Below, piece by piece: positions 7,065 through 14,636 of a stretch of DNA of 64,000 nucleotides; positions within the stretch are counted from its first letter, which is position 1, and every line of letters starts with the position of its first letter. The stretch is from Fructobacillus sp. EFB-N1 (GTDB lineage: Bacteria > Bacillota > Bacilli > Lactobacillales > Lactobacillaceae): NCBI RefSeq assembly GCF_001038455.1, contig NZ_LDUY01000022.1, positions 62,001 to 126,000 on the forward strand. The letters run 5' to 3'. The translations under genes were made by a program, and so were the position numbers. The notes below the pieces were generated by a model. The model saw only the letters and a list, made by a program, of their open reading frames with translations. It did not search any database and was not told the DNA's origin.

Positions 7065-9098
7065 TTAATCAAAATGGCGGAACTGCGCCATGGTTTTGGA
7101 TAAGTAAGTTACTAGGGGCTGATTTTCCACCTGGTTGTCCCAATCTGACTCACGCACAAGACTTAGGGCTTCTTGCTGGGCAATGGTCAGCATCGTCAAA
7201 TCCTTAACTGGATCACCCACCTGAAATTCAGGCATCCCGGACTGCTTTGTCCCTAAGATATCACCTGCGCCCCGTAATTCCAAGTCACGCTGGGCTAATT
7301 CAAAGCCATCGGTTGTATCAACCAATGCCTTGAGCCGTTCCTTACCATAGTCGGTCTTAGGGTCGGCCACCAAAACCGTGTAGGATTGGCGGTCACCTCG
7401 GCCAACCCGCCCCCGCAATTGATGAAGCTGAGCCAAGCCGAAACGGTCAGCATCTAATATTAACATAATGGAAGCATTCGGCACATCGACCCCAACTTCA
7501 ACGACGGTCGTTGCGACCAAGACCTGAACCTGATTGTCCTTGAAGCCCTGCATCAAGGTATCTTTGTCGTCCTTTTTCAACCGGCCATGTAAAAGACCAA
7601 CCGTATAGTCCGGCAAGGCCGCCTGCAAGGTCTGGTAAACTTCGGTGACATTCCGGACATCCAGCGTCTCGGATTCTTCAATCAAGGGAGTCACAACATA
7701 CGCCTGCGCCCCCTTGGCCAGCTCTGCCTTCATCAAAGCCAGCGCCTGGTCAAACTGTCTTTGAGAAAGCTGACTCGTAATAATCTGTTTCCGTCCTGCT
7801 GGTAACTCGTCAATCACAGAAACTTCCATCTCACCATAGGCTGTGATGGACAAGGTTCTTGGAATTGGTGTCGCCGTCATGGCCAGGATATCAGGGTTCA
7901 TCCCCCCCTCACGTAACTTTGACCGCTGTTTCACACCAAAACGGTGTTGCTCATCAATGACTGCTAACCCAAGATGATGGAAGTAAACGTCGTCTTGCAC
8001 CAGAGCATGGGTGCCGACAACAATATCAATTTCACCATTGGTTAAATCAGCTAAGATTTGGCGACGCTGCGCAGCCTTCAGTCCGGAAGTCAACAGTTCC
8101 ACCCGCAGGTCAATCCCCGCTTGATCAAAGAGCTTTGCCAGGCTCTTGGCGTGTTGCTGGGCCAGAATTTCGGTTGGTGCCATTAAGGCTGCCTGACAGC
8201 CGGCAGTCACCGTTGCATACATGGCGATGGCTGCCACCACCGTTTTTCCGGAACCAACATCACCTTGTAGGAGGCGGTTCATGTGCCGTGCATCGTGTTG
8301 GTCGGCCAAAATTTCGCCGACCACTCGCTTTTGGGCAGCGGTTAAGTCATAAGGAAGGCGGTCAATCAGTTTGGCAACCGCCGCCTTGTCATAATCCAGT
8401 GGTTGACCACCAAAAGACTGGTCTGCCTGTTTGATCAATTGTAGGCGCATTTGAAAGATAAAGAACTCTTCGAAGGCCGCCGACCGCCGACCGGCCTTGG
8501 CTTCCGCTGAGTCCTTAGGAAAATGGGCCCACTCGATTTGCTGATTTTTATCGAGGAGGCGGTACTTATCACGCAAGTGTTGTGGCACCAAGTTTGGCAT
8601 CTGCCCACGCAGTTGTCCCCATGCTTGCTCAACCAAATCAGCAATCGTCTTGGCCTTAACGCCCTTGGAGGCCGGATAAATTGGATCGAGGGCATCGGCC
8701 GTGGCTGGAACTAATTTGATAGCGGACAGGGCCGCCTTAGCTGCATTAAAGGTCCCATAAACGGCGACCTCCTGGCCAACCTCGATGTTTTTAGCAACCC
8801 AGGGCTGGTTAAAGAAGGTTACCCGGATATTTTCACGATCAATCAACAATCCTAAAACCGTCTGCGACCGCTTGCCAAAGCGCCGCACCACGGTGGGTGT
8901 GGAAACAATCCCTTTAAACGTCACCTTTTCCCCATCAAGCGTTTCCGATGGCCGTCTTGCGCCCAAGTCCTCGTAGCGGAAGGGATAATAAGTCAACAAG
9001 TCTTCAATTGTAAAAATACCCAAGTCGCGTAGCGCAGCTTGTCTCTTTTCCCCGACACCAGACAGTGCTGAAACCGGGTCTTCTAAAGCCAATGACAT
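7065..9098 (-). CDS. recG: ATP-dependent DNA helicase RecG
   Basis: Remodels stalled forks and Holliday junctions. It has a wedge/OB domain at about residues 1-180, Walker A LLQGDVGSGKTVVA, Walker B/DEXH VIDEQHRFG, motif III MTATPIPRT and the QLRGRVGRG helicase C-terminal motif. The open frame extends to 9143, but AGAGGGG stands eight bases before the ATG at 9098. That gives a 677-residue protein beginning MSLALEDPVSALSGVG, the usual length. It heads the recG-plsX-acpP-sprT cluster. Confidence 0.95.
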   Translation of the reverse strand: MSLALEDPVSALSGVGEKRQAALRDLGIFTIEDLLTYYPFRYEDLGARRPSETLDGEKVTFKGIVSTPTVVRRFGKRSQTVLGLLIDRENIRVTFFNQPWVAKNIEVGQEVAVYGTFNAAKAALSAIKLVPATADALDPIYPASKGVKAKTIADLVEQAWGQLRGQMPNLVPQHLRDKYRLLDKNQQIEWAHFPKDSAEAKAGRRSAAFEEFFIFQMRLQLIKQADQSFGGQPLDYDKAAVAKLIDRLPYDLTAAQKRVVGEILADQHDARHMNRLLQGDVGSGKTVVAAIAMYATVTAGCQAALMAPTEILAQQHAKSLAKLFDQAGIDLRVELLTSGLKAAQRRQILADLTNGEIDIVVGTHALVQDDVYFHHLGLAVIDEQHRFGVKQRSKLREGGMNPDILAMTATPIPRTLSITAYGEMEVSVIDELPAGRKQIITSQLSQRQFDQALALMKAELAKGAQAYVVTPLIEESETLDVRNVTEVYQTLQAALPDYTVGLLHGRLKKDDKDTLMQGFKDNQVQVLVATTVVEVGVDVPNASIMLILDADRFGLAQLHQLRGRVGRGDRQSYTVLVADPKTDYGKERLKALVDTTDGFELAQRDLELRGAGDILGTKQSGMPEFQVGDPVKDLTMLTIAQQEALSLVRESDWDNQVENQPLVTYLSKTMAQFRHFD

Positions 9099-9312
9099 GA
9101 GTGTATCCCCTCTTTTTGATAAGCAATATTTTACCATTTTCAAGAACGAAATGAAATATCGGCCACGCCAGCAAGCCTGTCAGCACCACCTTTGCAACAA
9201 TTTTGTCACGTTCGCCACCAAAATCAGAAGTTAACCAGCCAGTATTCTTTTGACATGGATTTTTCATCCATCCCAGTCATTCAAGCACTGATTTCTCATT
9301 TTTTAACCATAA

Positions 9313-9336
9313 AAAAAGACGCCAACGGCGACTTTT
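9313..9336. terminator. Terminator after the SemiSWEET gene
   Basis: A short hairpin with AAAAG/CTTTT and CGCC/GGCG stem segments and an AAC loop, with U-runs on both strands. Confidence 0.6.
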
Positions 9337-9341
9337 GTTCT

Positions 9342-9662
9342 TTAATGAATAAATACTGTGATGAAAGTAATCGCTCCAAAGAAAATTCCAGGAACGTTGG
9401 AAATGATGATTGGCCAATCCTTATAAGTCTTCAACCAACCATAGCCAGTCCATAGCGTAGCGTTGATCATCGCAACGGCTGGTTGGAGCCAGTTAACCGG
9501 CTCCCCACTAAAGTTAGAAATAATCTGTGGAAAGTATGAAACGTACATCAAGATATTCATCACGGTTGCGACCTTAGAAAAGATCTTCAGCATCTTAATC
9601 CGCTTCTCATCTACCTGTTTTTTTTCTTCTGGTGAAACATAATTATCAACACGCATGCCCAT
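9342..9662 (-). CDS. SemiSWEET / PQ-loop family putative sugar transporter
   Basis: A 106-residue three-helix membrane protein. A polar N-terminus of about 25 residues is followed by helices at about 27-50, 58-76 and 82-104. The PQ-loop motif is seen as YVSYFPQII in helix 1, and PIIISNVPGIFFG in helix 3 is typical of SemiSWEET proteins, which dimerise and pass sugars down a gradient. The ribosome site AGGAGA precedes the ATG by 10 bases. It is monocistronic, with an inverted repeat centred on its -10. The substrate is unknown. Confidence 0.75.
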   Translation of the reverse strand: MGMRVDNYVSPEEKKQVDEKRIKMLKIFSKVATVMNILMYVSYFPQIISNFSGEPVNWLQPAVAMINATLWTGYGWLKTYKDWPIIISNVPGIFFGAITFITVFIH

Positions 9663-9696
9663 GATTTTGTATCTCCTATTCCATCATTCGCTCGAA

Positions 9697-9722
9697 TGAT
9701 TGTGTCAATTATAACACAATCA
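9697..9722 (-). promoter_or_regulatory. Inverted-repeat operator over the SemiSWEET -10
   Basis: TGATTGTGT (9697-9705) and ACACAATCA (9714-9722) form perfect 9-bp arms around an 8-bp centre. The minus-strand -10 TATAAT (9708-9713) lies inside the repeat, with a TTGCAT -35 upstream at 15 bp. This is a typical repressor site; the regulator is unknown. Confidence 0.5.
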
Positions 9723-10249
9723 GAAAAAATGCAAGGACAATCGAAGCGAAGTGTTGGATAATCAAAAATAATTTATTTTTGATTAAAAAGCGCCATTATC
9801 CGTCAATCCTATCAGAGCCAGTTTTATCACTAAATGGCCGAAAAATCAAAAACAAATCATTGGAATTTAATCAACATTCCAGAACTTTAAACAAACTAAA
9901 ACTTGCTTCATCAATTTAAACGAAATTTTATTACTTTTTGTTAGTTTTTATCTCATTTTTGATAGAATAAAGTATATCGTTCATCGAAGATGACATTCTA
10001 TACAATTAATAGCCTTTTATAGAATCGTATAGAAGGCTAATTGCAGATTTTGTATCTTAAAATGTAGAAAAGATTTGTCGATACACCAACACATGCTTAG
10101 GTATTTTAGTTGAAGTAAAAACAAATAGGTAGTTCGAACAATTGAATGAAAGCATTACGTGCAGAGCCGGAATCACGATAAAAGCTGATTAACTTAGGTA
10201 TTAGGAGAAGGCCCATATTATTAGAGTCAAATCATTCAAATAGCGGTAA
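9723..10249. other. AT-rich non-coding or decayed stretch
   Basis: About 530 bp without a credible gene on either strand. It is visibly richer in A and T than its neighbours. It contains a hairpin at 10010-10039 and leads into a start-less coding remnant. It looks like eroded accessory DNA. Confidence 0.5.
10010..10039. repeat. Inverted repeat / hairpin in the decayed region
   Basis: TAGCCTTTTATA (10010-10021) and TATAGAAGGCTA (10028-10039) pair with one wobble around the loop GAATCG. There is no strong T-run, so it may be a remnant terminator or an element end. Confidence 0.4.
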
Positions 10250-10618
10250 AGTATCAGTATTTTAAATGAGTATGAAGTCATCGTCAACGTTGGTAAAAAA
10301 GATGACATCTACTACGGACAAAAGCTAGGCGTCTATAAGCGGTTGGGCGAGGTCACCGCTCCCTATAATGATGACAAATTCTTAGGCCGCTGTGAATCAC
10401 TAATTGAAACACTGACACCATTAAAAATCGACGAAAACTACTCGATTTTATACAAACGTCACTTCGCTGTACCATCAACTACACATGTTAACTATCCATT
10501 AACTAGCACAGAAGCGCTGATTTTAAATGTTGATGACGACAATATTCTCCCGTTTGAATACGTTAGTCGTCAGACCATTAACCTGGGCGATACTGTGAGA
10601 AATTTACCGTTGTACTGA
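10250..10618 (+). pseudogene. 5'-truncated gene remnant of unknown function
   Basis: An open frame without any ATG, GTG or TTG near its beginning, preceded in frame by TAA at 10247. Its first readable segment is EYEVIVNVGKKDDIYYGQK, then LGVYKRLGEV, continuing to a C-terminus INLGDTVRNLPLY. The first in-frame start codon is a TTG at 10343, deep inside that conserved-looking stretch and lacking a ribosome site. Codon use in the body looks coding. I read it as the C-terminal part of a lost gene. The family is not recognised; the pattern (hydrophobic strand, GKKD, GQKLGVY) resembles small beta-domain tails found in many bacterial proteins. Confidence 0.5.
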
Positions 10619-10715
10619 TGGCTGTGGTCTGCCCGCCTATTAAACAAAATTTGACTGCAATCCAATCAACGGAAAAAATATATTTTGTGCCTATAAGAGG
10701 CAGCAATTTGAAGGC

Positions 10716-10997
10716 TTAACAGCCTTCTTTTTTGTTTACCAGTACAAGGGAAGTATCGGCCACAACCGCAAGCAAAGACTCACCGTTTTTTGTTTGAACA
10801 TCAGTGGCGCTTGTCCTCTCAGGCAATTGAATCCAATTGTCTTCAGCAGCGAGCAGATCCCCTTCCAGTACATCCTTGGCCATTTTAGTCGCTTCAATTT
10901 TATCCTTTCCAAGGGTATTCACATTTGGAAAATCGTGGAAGTTAACACCAATGCAGTCGCAATCTAGATATAAAGTTGCGTAATACATATATTTCAT
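10716..10997 (-). CDS. HicB-like (RNase H-like fold) protein, orphan
   Basis: 93 residues from the ATG at 10997, which has AGGTGA upstream; a TTG at 11027 is a weaker alternative. The order MYYATLYLDCDCIGVNFHDFPNVNTLGKDKIEATKMAKDVLEG is the pattern of HicB-type antitoxin domains (beta strand, FPDxP-like motif, then the ExxxAxE/L helix). There is no HicA partner with its double-stranded-RNA-binding fold immediately upstream or downstream, and no DNA-binding tail is evident. It may be a degenerate antitoxin or a domesticated regulator. Confidence 0.55.
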   Translation of the reverse strand: MKYMYYATLYLDCDCIGVNFHDFPNVNTLGKDKIEATKMAKDVLEGDLLAAEDNWIQLPERTSATDVQTKNGESLLAVVADTSLVLVNKKEGC

Positions 10998-11038
10998 ATT
11001 GCTCACCTTTTCGATCTCAACGTGCAAAATCAGCCTAA

Positions 11039-11069
11039 TAGCCCAATGCTTTCAGTATTCGCTGGGCTA
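11039..11069 (+). terminator. Orphan plus-strand terminator
   Basis: TAGCCCA/TGGGCTA stem with a long loop, followed by GCCTCTTTTTT on the plus strand. No plus-strand gene precedes it apart from the remnant 420 bp away, so it may belong to a lost gene. Confidence 0.45.
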
Positions 11070-11226
11070 GCCTCTTTTTTCAATCAACATTGTAACATGT
11101 GCCAATATGGGTGTTAGCACCAACTATCTATTTTAAAATCAGAAAAGTAATTACTTGTGTGCGCCAATCGACCACAAATAATCATACGAAATCAAGATAA
11201 AATAACGCAGTTCAAAATAAATAAAA

Positions 11227-11260
11227 AAAGTCCCCGACAGGATAACCCGTCAGGGACTTT
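11227..11260 (-). terminator. Terminator of tRNA-Cys
   Basis: AAAGTCCC/GGGACTTT stem extended by GAC/GTC, with an A-run on its left that is a U-run for the minus-strand tRNA transcript. Confidence 0.75.
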
Positions 11261-11267
11261 ACTTTCA

Positions 11268-11338
11268 AGGTGGCAACCGGAGTCGAACCGGCGATCAGGG
11301 TGTTGCAGACCCATGCCTTACCACTTGGCTATGCCACC
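11268..11338 (-). tRNA. tRNA-Cys (GCA)
   Basis: A 71-nt cloverleaf on the minus strand. It has acceptor GGTGGCA pairing with TGCCACC, a short D arm, anticodon loop CTGCAAC with anticodon GCA, and T arm with GGTTCGACTCC. CCA is not encoded. The 3' end faces the decayed region at 9.7-11.2 kb. Confidence 0.93.
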
Positions 11339-11363
11339 AAAAAGCGTTTGAACAACGCTTATA

Positions 11364-11392
11364 ATTATAAAGAAAATTGGTCTAAATTACAA
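11364..11392 (-). promoter_or_regulatory. tRNA-Cys promoter
   Basis: -35 TTGTAA (11387-11392) and -10 TATAAT (11364-11369) with a 17-bp spacer, about 25 bp from the mature 5' end. Confidence 0.6.
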
Positions 11393-11423
11393 TACCTTTA
11401 TGAAAGTTATTGCACAAGCTGAT

Positions 11424-11726
11424 TTAACCCAATTTATTATCTAAGAGAATCTGCTTCATTTCAGCCTGAATATCATCCGGCTTAACCCACTCGTCAAAGT
11501 GGTCAGCTTCCAGTGGTAAAAAGTCATAGTGATGGTTAATAAAGTCCTCTACCTTTTCCACGTGAGAAGACCGCGGAATATTCATCTTCAAAATCCGAAC
11601 TTCTTTAATCATCCCATGCTCAGCAGCATACTCTGCTCGAGAGTTTTCGGAAATATTGCCCAGCTCGTAGTAAATTGTGCCATCGTTGCGGGTGATTTCT
11701 TCAATCAAATTAAACGTCTGATTCAT
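11424..11726 (-). CDS. Conserved-looking 100-residue cytoplasmic protein, unknown function
   Basis: A soluble, acidic protein beginning MNQTFNLIEEITRNDG, with a central beta-rich part and a helical C-terminus (DDIQAEMKQILLDN). It overlaps the end of the YibF-like gene by 17 bp and is therefore the third cistron of that operon. I do not recognise the family. The stop codon overlaps an AAATCAGC word. Confidence 0.7.
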   Translation of the reverse strand: MNQTFNLIEEITRNDGTIYYELGNISENSRAEYAAEHGMIKEVRILKMNIPRSSHVEKVEDFINHHYDFLPLEADHFDEWVKPDDIQAEMKQILLDNKLG

Positions 11727-12489
11727 CTAACAAGTTCCGTCCTTCCTTTTGGTAACGGCGCTCGACCATGTAAGTCGACAGCCAAATCGATAGCAAAATA
11801 CCAATCATGCCCAACAGCATCGTGGCCACTTCCATCACCAAGAGCTTGGCATTGATAAATTCCGCCAACGTGTAGTGCAGGCGCAGGTACCAAATCAAGA
11901 GTGGAATATTAGCTCCCAACATCCCGAAGAAGAGTGTGTTAACCGCCGTCCCCAGAATTTGGCTGCCAATGGTTTCCGCATGCTCACTTAACGATTCCTT
12001 CGTAATATCGGGCGAACGTTCAATTACTTCAAATAAATCAGCAGTAATCGCCATCGAAGCTTCAGCAATCGCCCCCAAAGCCGAAATGACCATCACAATC
12101 ACGACTAAATGGCTAAAGTTGATGCCGATATTGAGCGACAAGCCCTCTAATTCATCCGAATTTTCCAGAGTATAGCCTTGGACCTGAGCAAAGTGTTGGG
12201 TCAAAAAAGACAAGCAGCCAACAACGGTGGTGACCACCAAAGAGCTCTGCCAAGCAATTGCCATGACCTTAGCTCGACCGGCCGAAAGGTAGATAGCGAC
12301 CGAAAGAATCATCAAGGAAATGATGGCCATCACGATATAAGGATTAAAGCCCCAATTAACAAGGATAATCAACGTAAAAATCAGGAAAAAGTTCAAGACC
12401 AGTCCCAAAAAAGTCTTCAACCCTTGCTGACCACCAACAATCATCAATGAAAGAAGAAGGATAATAATCAGCACACAAATCGAATTCAT
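11710..12489 (-). CDS. YibE/F-like membrane protein, second paralogue
   Basis: 259 residues with about seven hydrophobic helices. AGGAGG stands seven bases before the ATG at 12489, ruling out the longer upstream frame. It overlaps the preceding YibE-like gene in an ATGA arrangement. The segment around residues 110-150 (SALGAIAEASMAITADLFEV) corresponds to the conserved core that the partner has as GVLGAVMDESADIVAGLFGL, so the two are related. Molecular function is unknown for the family. Confidence 0.75.
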   Translation of the reverse strand: MNSICVLIIILLLSLMIVGGQQGLKTFLGLVLNFFLIFTLIILVNWGFNPYIVMAIISLMILSVAIYLSAGRAKVMAIAWQSSLVVTTVVGCLSFLTQHFAQVQGYTLENSDELEGLSLNIGINFSHLVVIVMVISALGAIAEASMAITADLFEVIERSPDITKESLSEHAETIGSQILGTAVNTLFFGMLGANIPLLIWYLRLHYTLAEFINAKLLVMEVATMLLGMIGILLSIWLSTYMVERRYQKEGRNLLDESDV

Positions 12490-13574
12490 TTTGCCGCCTC
12501 CTCTTCTTGATGACGTAATTTCCAGGCCGTCAGGCCGGCCGTGACTGGTACTGCCCAAACAATTCCAAGAGCAGAAACAACCGTCTGCAAGATACCAAGG
12601 TTCATGACTTGGTCCAAAATGTAGGACCAATTATTGCCATTGCGTAGCATCAAAATCACCATTGGAATCGTCTCGGCAATAAAAATCATAAACAAGACGT
12701 TGGTCAAGGTACCCAAAATCTCACGGCCAACCGACAATCCCGCCTGCCAATAATCCTTAAAGGGTCGATGCGGTGATTCCCGGTAAAGGCCAAAGAGACC
12801 AGCAACAATATCAGCGGACTCATCCATCACCGCTCCCAAAACACCAATAATAGTTTGCGCATAGAAAATTGGGGCTGGAACCTGGGTCACAAAGGACATC
12901 GTTTCAAAGTGCACACCAATACCACCCGTCACTAGTAACACAAACCACATAACAAAAACCGCCAAAGCAGTCGTAATGGCCGTCGCCACTAACGTAATAT
13001 GGGCCTGCCGACTGCGTCCTAAGACAAGGTAGAGCGAAAGAGCTGCTAAAGCCACCGCTACCAAAGAAAACCAGAGAACAACCGGCAAACTCTTAACGTG
13101 AACATCAACAACCAGTGCCACCACAAAAACGGCAGCATTCAAGACAACCGATAGCAACAAGAAACTAGTCTTTTTAAAGCGAACATAAATGATTGTCGCC
13201 GTTACCAATAAGGCCACCAACGCCAAGAGCGTCGAATCGCGCTTGATGGTGTCGATCTGATAGGAACCAGAATACTCCTTGAGTAGAATTTGGTCACCAA
13301 CCTCGTAATTAGTCGTCATCGTCTGTGAGGCCATCACCTGATTTTGAATCTTAACCGTTTGGCCAGATCGGTTGAGTAGTTTCACCGACAAGTTCTGGGT
13401 ATATTGACCGTCCTGGTTACCAAATTCGTCCGTGGTTGATTCTTGACTGGTCTGCTTAACGGCCGTAACCTGGCCAACAGGGGCGGAGTACAAAAAACTA
13501 TCAAAGCGGGCAAAGAAAAAGGCCAGGATGGTCACAACGGCAATAATGGCCAAGCGGCCAAGCTGTTTTTTCAT
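12486..13574 (-). CDS. YibE/F-like membrane protein, first paralogue
   Basis: 362 residues. An N-terminal helix (about 9-28) is followed by an extracytoplasmic domain of about 90 residues (QESTTDEFGNQDGQ, SVKLLNRSGQTVKIQNQ, GDQILLKE). Then come about seven membrane helices carrying the family core with DESADIV. The chosen ATG at 13574 has GAGGGG nine bases upstream; an ATG three codons earlier would touch it. It forms an operon with the next two genes. The family is widespread in Firmicutes, with no established activity. Confidence 0.8.
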   Translation of the reverse strand: MKKQLGRLAIIAVVTILAFFFARFDSFLYSAPVGQVTAVKQTSQESTTDEFGNQDGQYTQNLSVKLLNRSGQTVKIQNQVMASQTMTTNYEVGDQILLKEYSGSYQIDTIKRDSTLLALVALLVTATIIYVRFKKTSFLLLSVVLNAAVFVVALVVDVHVKSLPVVLWFSLVAVALAALSLYLVLGRSRQAHITLVATAITTALAVFVMWFVLLVTGGIGVHFETMSFVTQVPAPIFYAQTIIGVLGAVMDESADIVAGLFGLYRESPHRPFKDYWQAGLSVGREILGTLTNVLFMIFIAETIPMVILMLRNGNNWSYILDQVMNLGILQTVVSALGIVWAVPVTAGLTAWKLRHQEEEAAK

Positions 13575-13624
13575 GATCAACATCCCCTCTTACCCTCCTA
13601 AAAAGGGCAAAGTTAAAACTTACA

Positions 13625-13656
13625 AAAGAAAAGAGCTGTCACAGTCACTGTCCAGC
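13625..13656 (-). terminator. Terminator after dnaI
   Basis: GCTG...ACAG/CTGT...CAGC stem (13635-13656), with TCTTTTCTTTT following on the minus strand. Confidence 0.55.
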
Positions 13657-13671
13657 CCCAACAGAATTTTT

Positions 13672-14628
13672 TTAACGACGTAAACGCAGATTTTCGCCGG
13701 CTACAGCCACTGGCTGGGCCAAGAATAAGATTCGCTGCATCAACCGGGCAGCCTTGCCCGGCTCTTTTGCCTCTCTCGTTTGACTCAAATACTCCTCTAA
13801 TGAGGTTAAATCAAAATTAGAAGTAAAGCAAGTGGTCAACTGATTTTGCATTCGGTATTCCAAGATAACCGACAGGATCGAATCTCTCGCCCAAGCAGTC
13901 AAATTATCCGTCCCCATATCGTCTAAAATCAGGACTTCGGCCTGTTTAGCCTGCGCGATAATATCATCCGTTTTTTGTTCAGTACTATTTTTATTGAAAC
14001 CGGCCTTCAAGTCCTCAATCATCGTTGTCCAGTGGACCATCATGACCGAAATCCCATTAGCAGACAAGGCATTGGCCAAGGCTCCCATTAGGTAGGTCTT
14101 CCCGACACCAAAATCGCCGTAAAGATAAAGGCCTTGAACAAAGTCGTCCTGGCGGCCTTCATCTTTTGAAACCAAGGCGTCAAAAAGTCGAACGGCCGCT
14201 GAAACAGCAGCCTGGCGACCAGGGTGTTGGCCGACTTCTGCAACTAATTGTTTCAAATCAGCCTGGCGAACGTCCTTTGGCACCGAAAACATCTTCAGCA
14301 TCTTTTTTTGCATCAAAGATTCCTGGGTTTTCTGGCTGGCCTGGTAGGTCACGTGTGGGTAACCCTTTTCAATCGTTAGAATGGGATGGTAACCGGGAAA
14401 AAGGCCACTATCAGGATTTTTACTCTGATGCTTTTGGTTAACATACTCGAACAAGTCCATCATCGACACCGCGAAGGCATCGGGTTTTAACTCTTTTTGA
14501 TGTGCCTGCCAGAAATCTTGAACGTCTTGATTGTTCTTGATCACTTCCAGGGTTTGCGCCAAACGGGCATTGGAAACTTGGGGATATTTTTTTTGAAAAT
14601 CTTTTAAGGCTGACCCTAAATCTTTCAT
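13672..14628 (-). CDS. dnaI: Primosomal protein DnaI (helicase loader)
   Basis: An AAA+ ATPase that loads the replicative helicase at oriC and at restart sites. It has 318 residues, with an N-terminal helicase-interaction domain at about 1-130, Walker A GDFGVGKTYLMG, Walker B VLILDDMG and an arginine finger near the C-terminus (AARLMQRI). The ATG at 14628 is preceded by GAGG six bases upstream; the TTG at 14640 overlaps the dnaB stop. It directly follows dnaB, as in most Firmicutes. Confidence 0.93.
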   Translation of the reverse strand: MKDLGSALKDFQKKYPQVSNARLAQTLEVIKNNQDVQDFWQAHQKELKPDAFAVSMMDLFEYVNQKHQSKNPDSGLFPGYHPILTIEKGYPHVTYQASQKTQESLMQKKMLKMFSVPKDVRQADLKQLVAEVGQHPGRQAAVSAAVRLFDALVSKDEGRQDDFVQGLYLYGDFGVGKTYLMGALANALSANGISVMMVHWTTMIEDLKAGFNKNSTEQKTDDIIAQAKQAEVLILDDMGTDNLTAWARDSILSVILEYRMQNQLTTCFTSNFDLTSLEEYLSQTREAKEPGKAARLMQRILFLAQPVAVAGENLRLRR

Positions 14629-14636
14629 TACAAACC

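Noticed and set aside
9004-9267. An 87-codon minus-strand frame across the recG start
   Set aside because: It overlaps the certain N-terminus of recG in another frame and matches no family pattern; a shadow frame.
9192-9455. A plus-strand frame of 87 codons beside the SemiSWEET gene
   Set aside because: No ribosome site, it overlaps the SemiSWEET 3' end and terminator, and its composition is unlike the coding neighbours.
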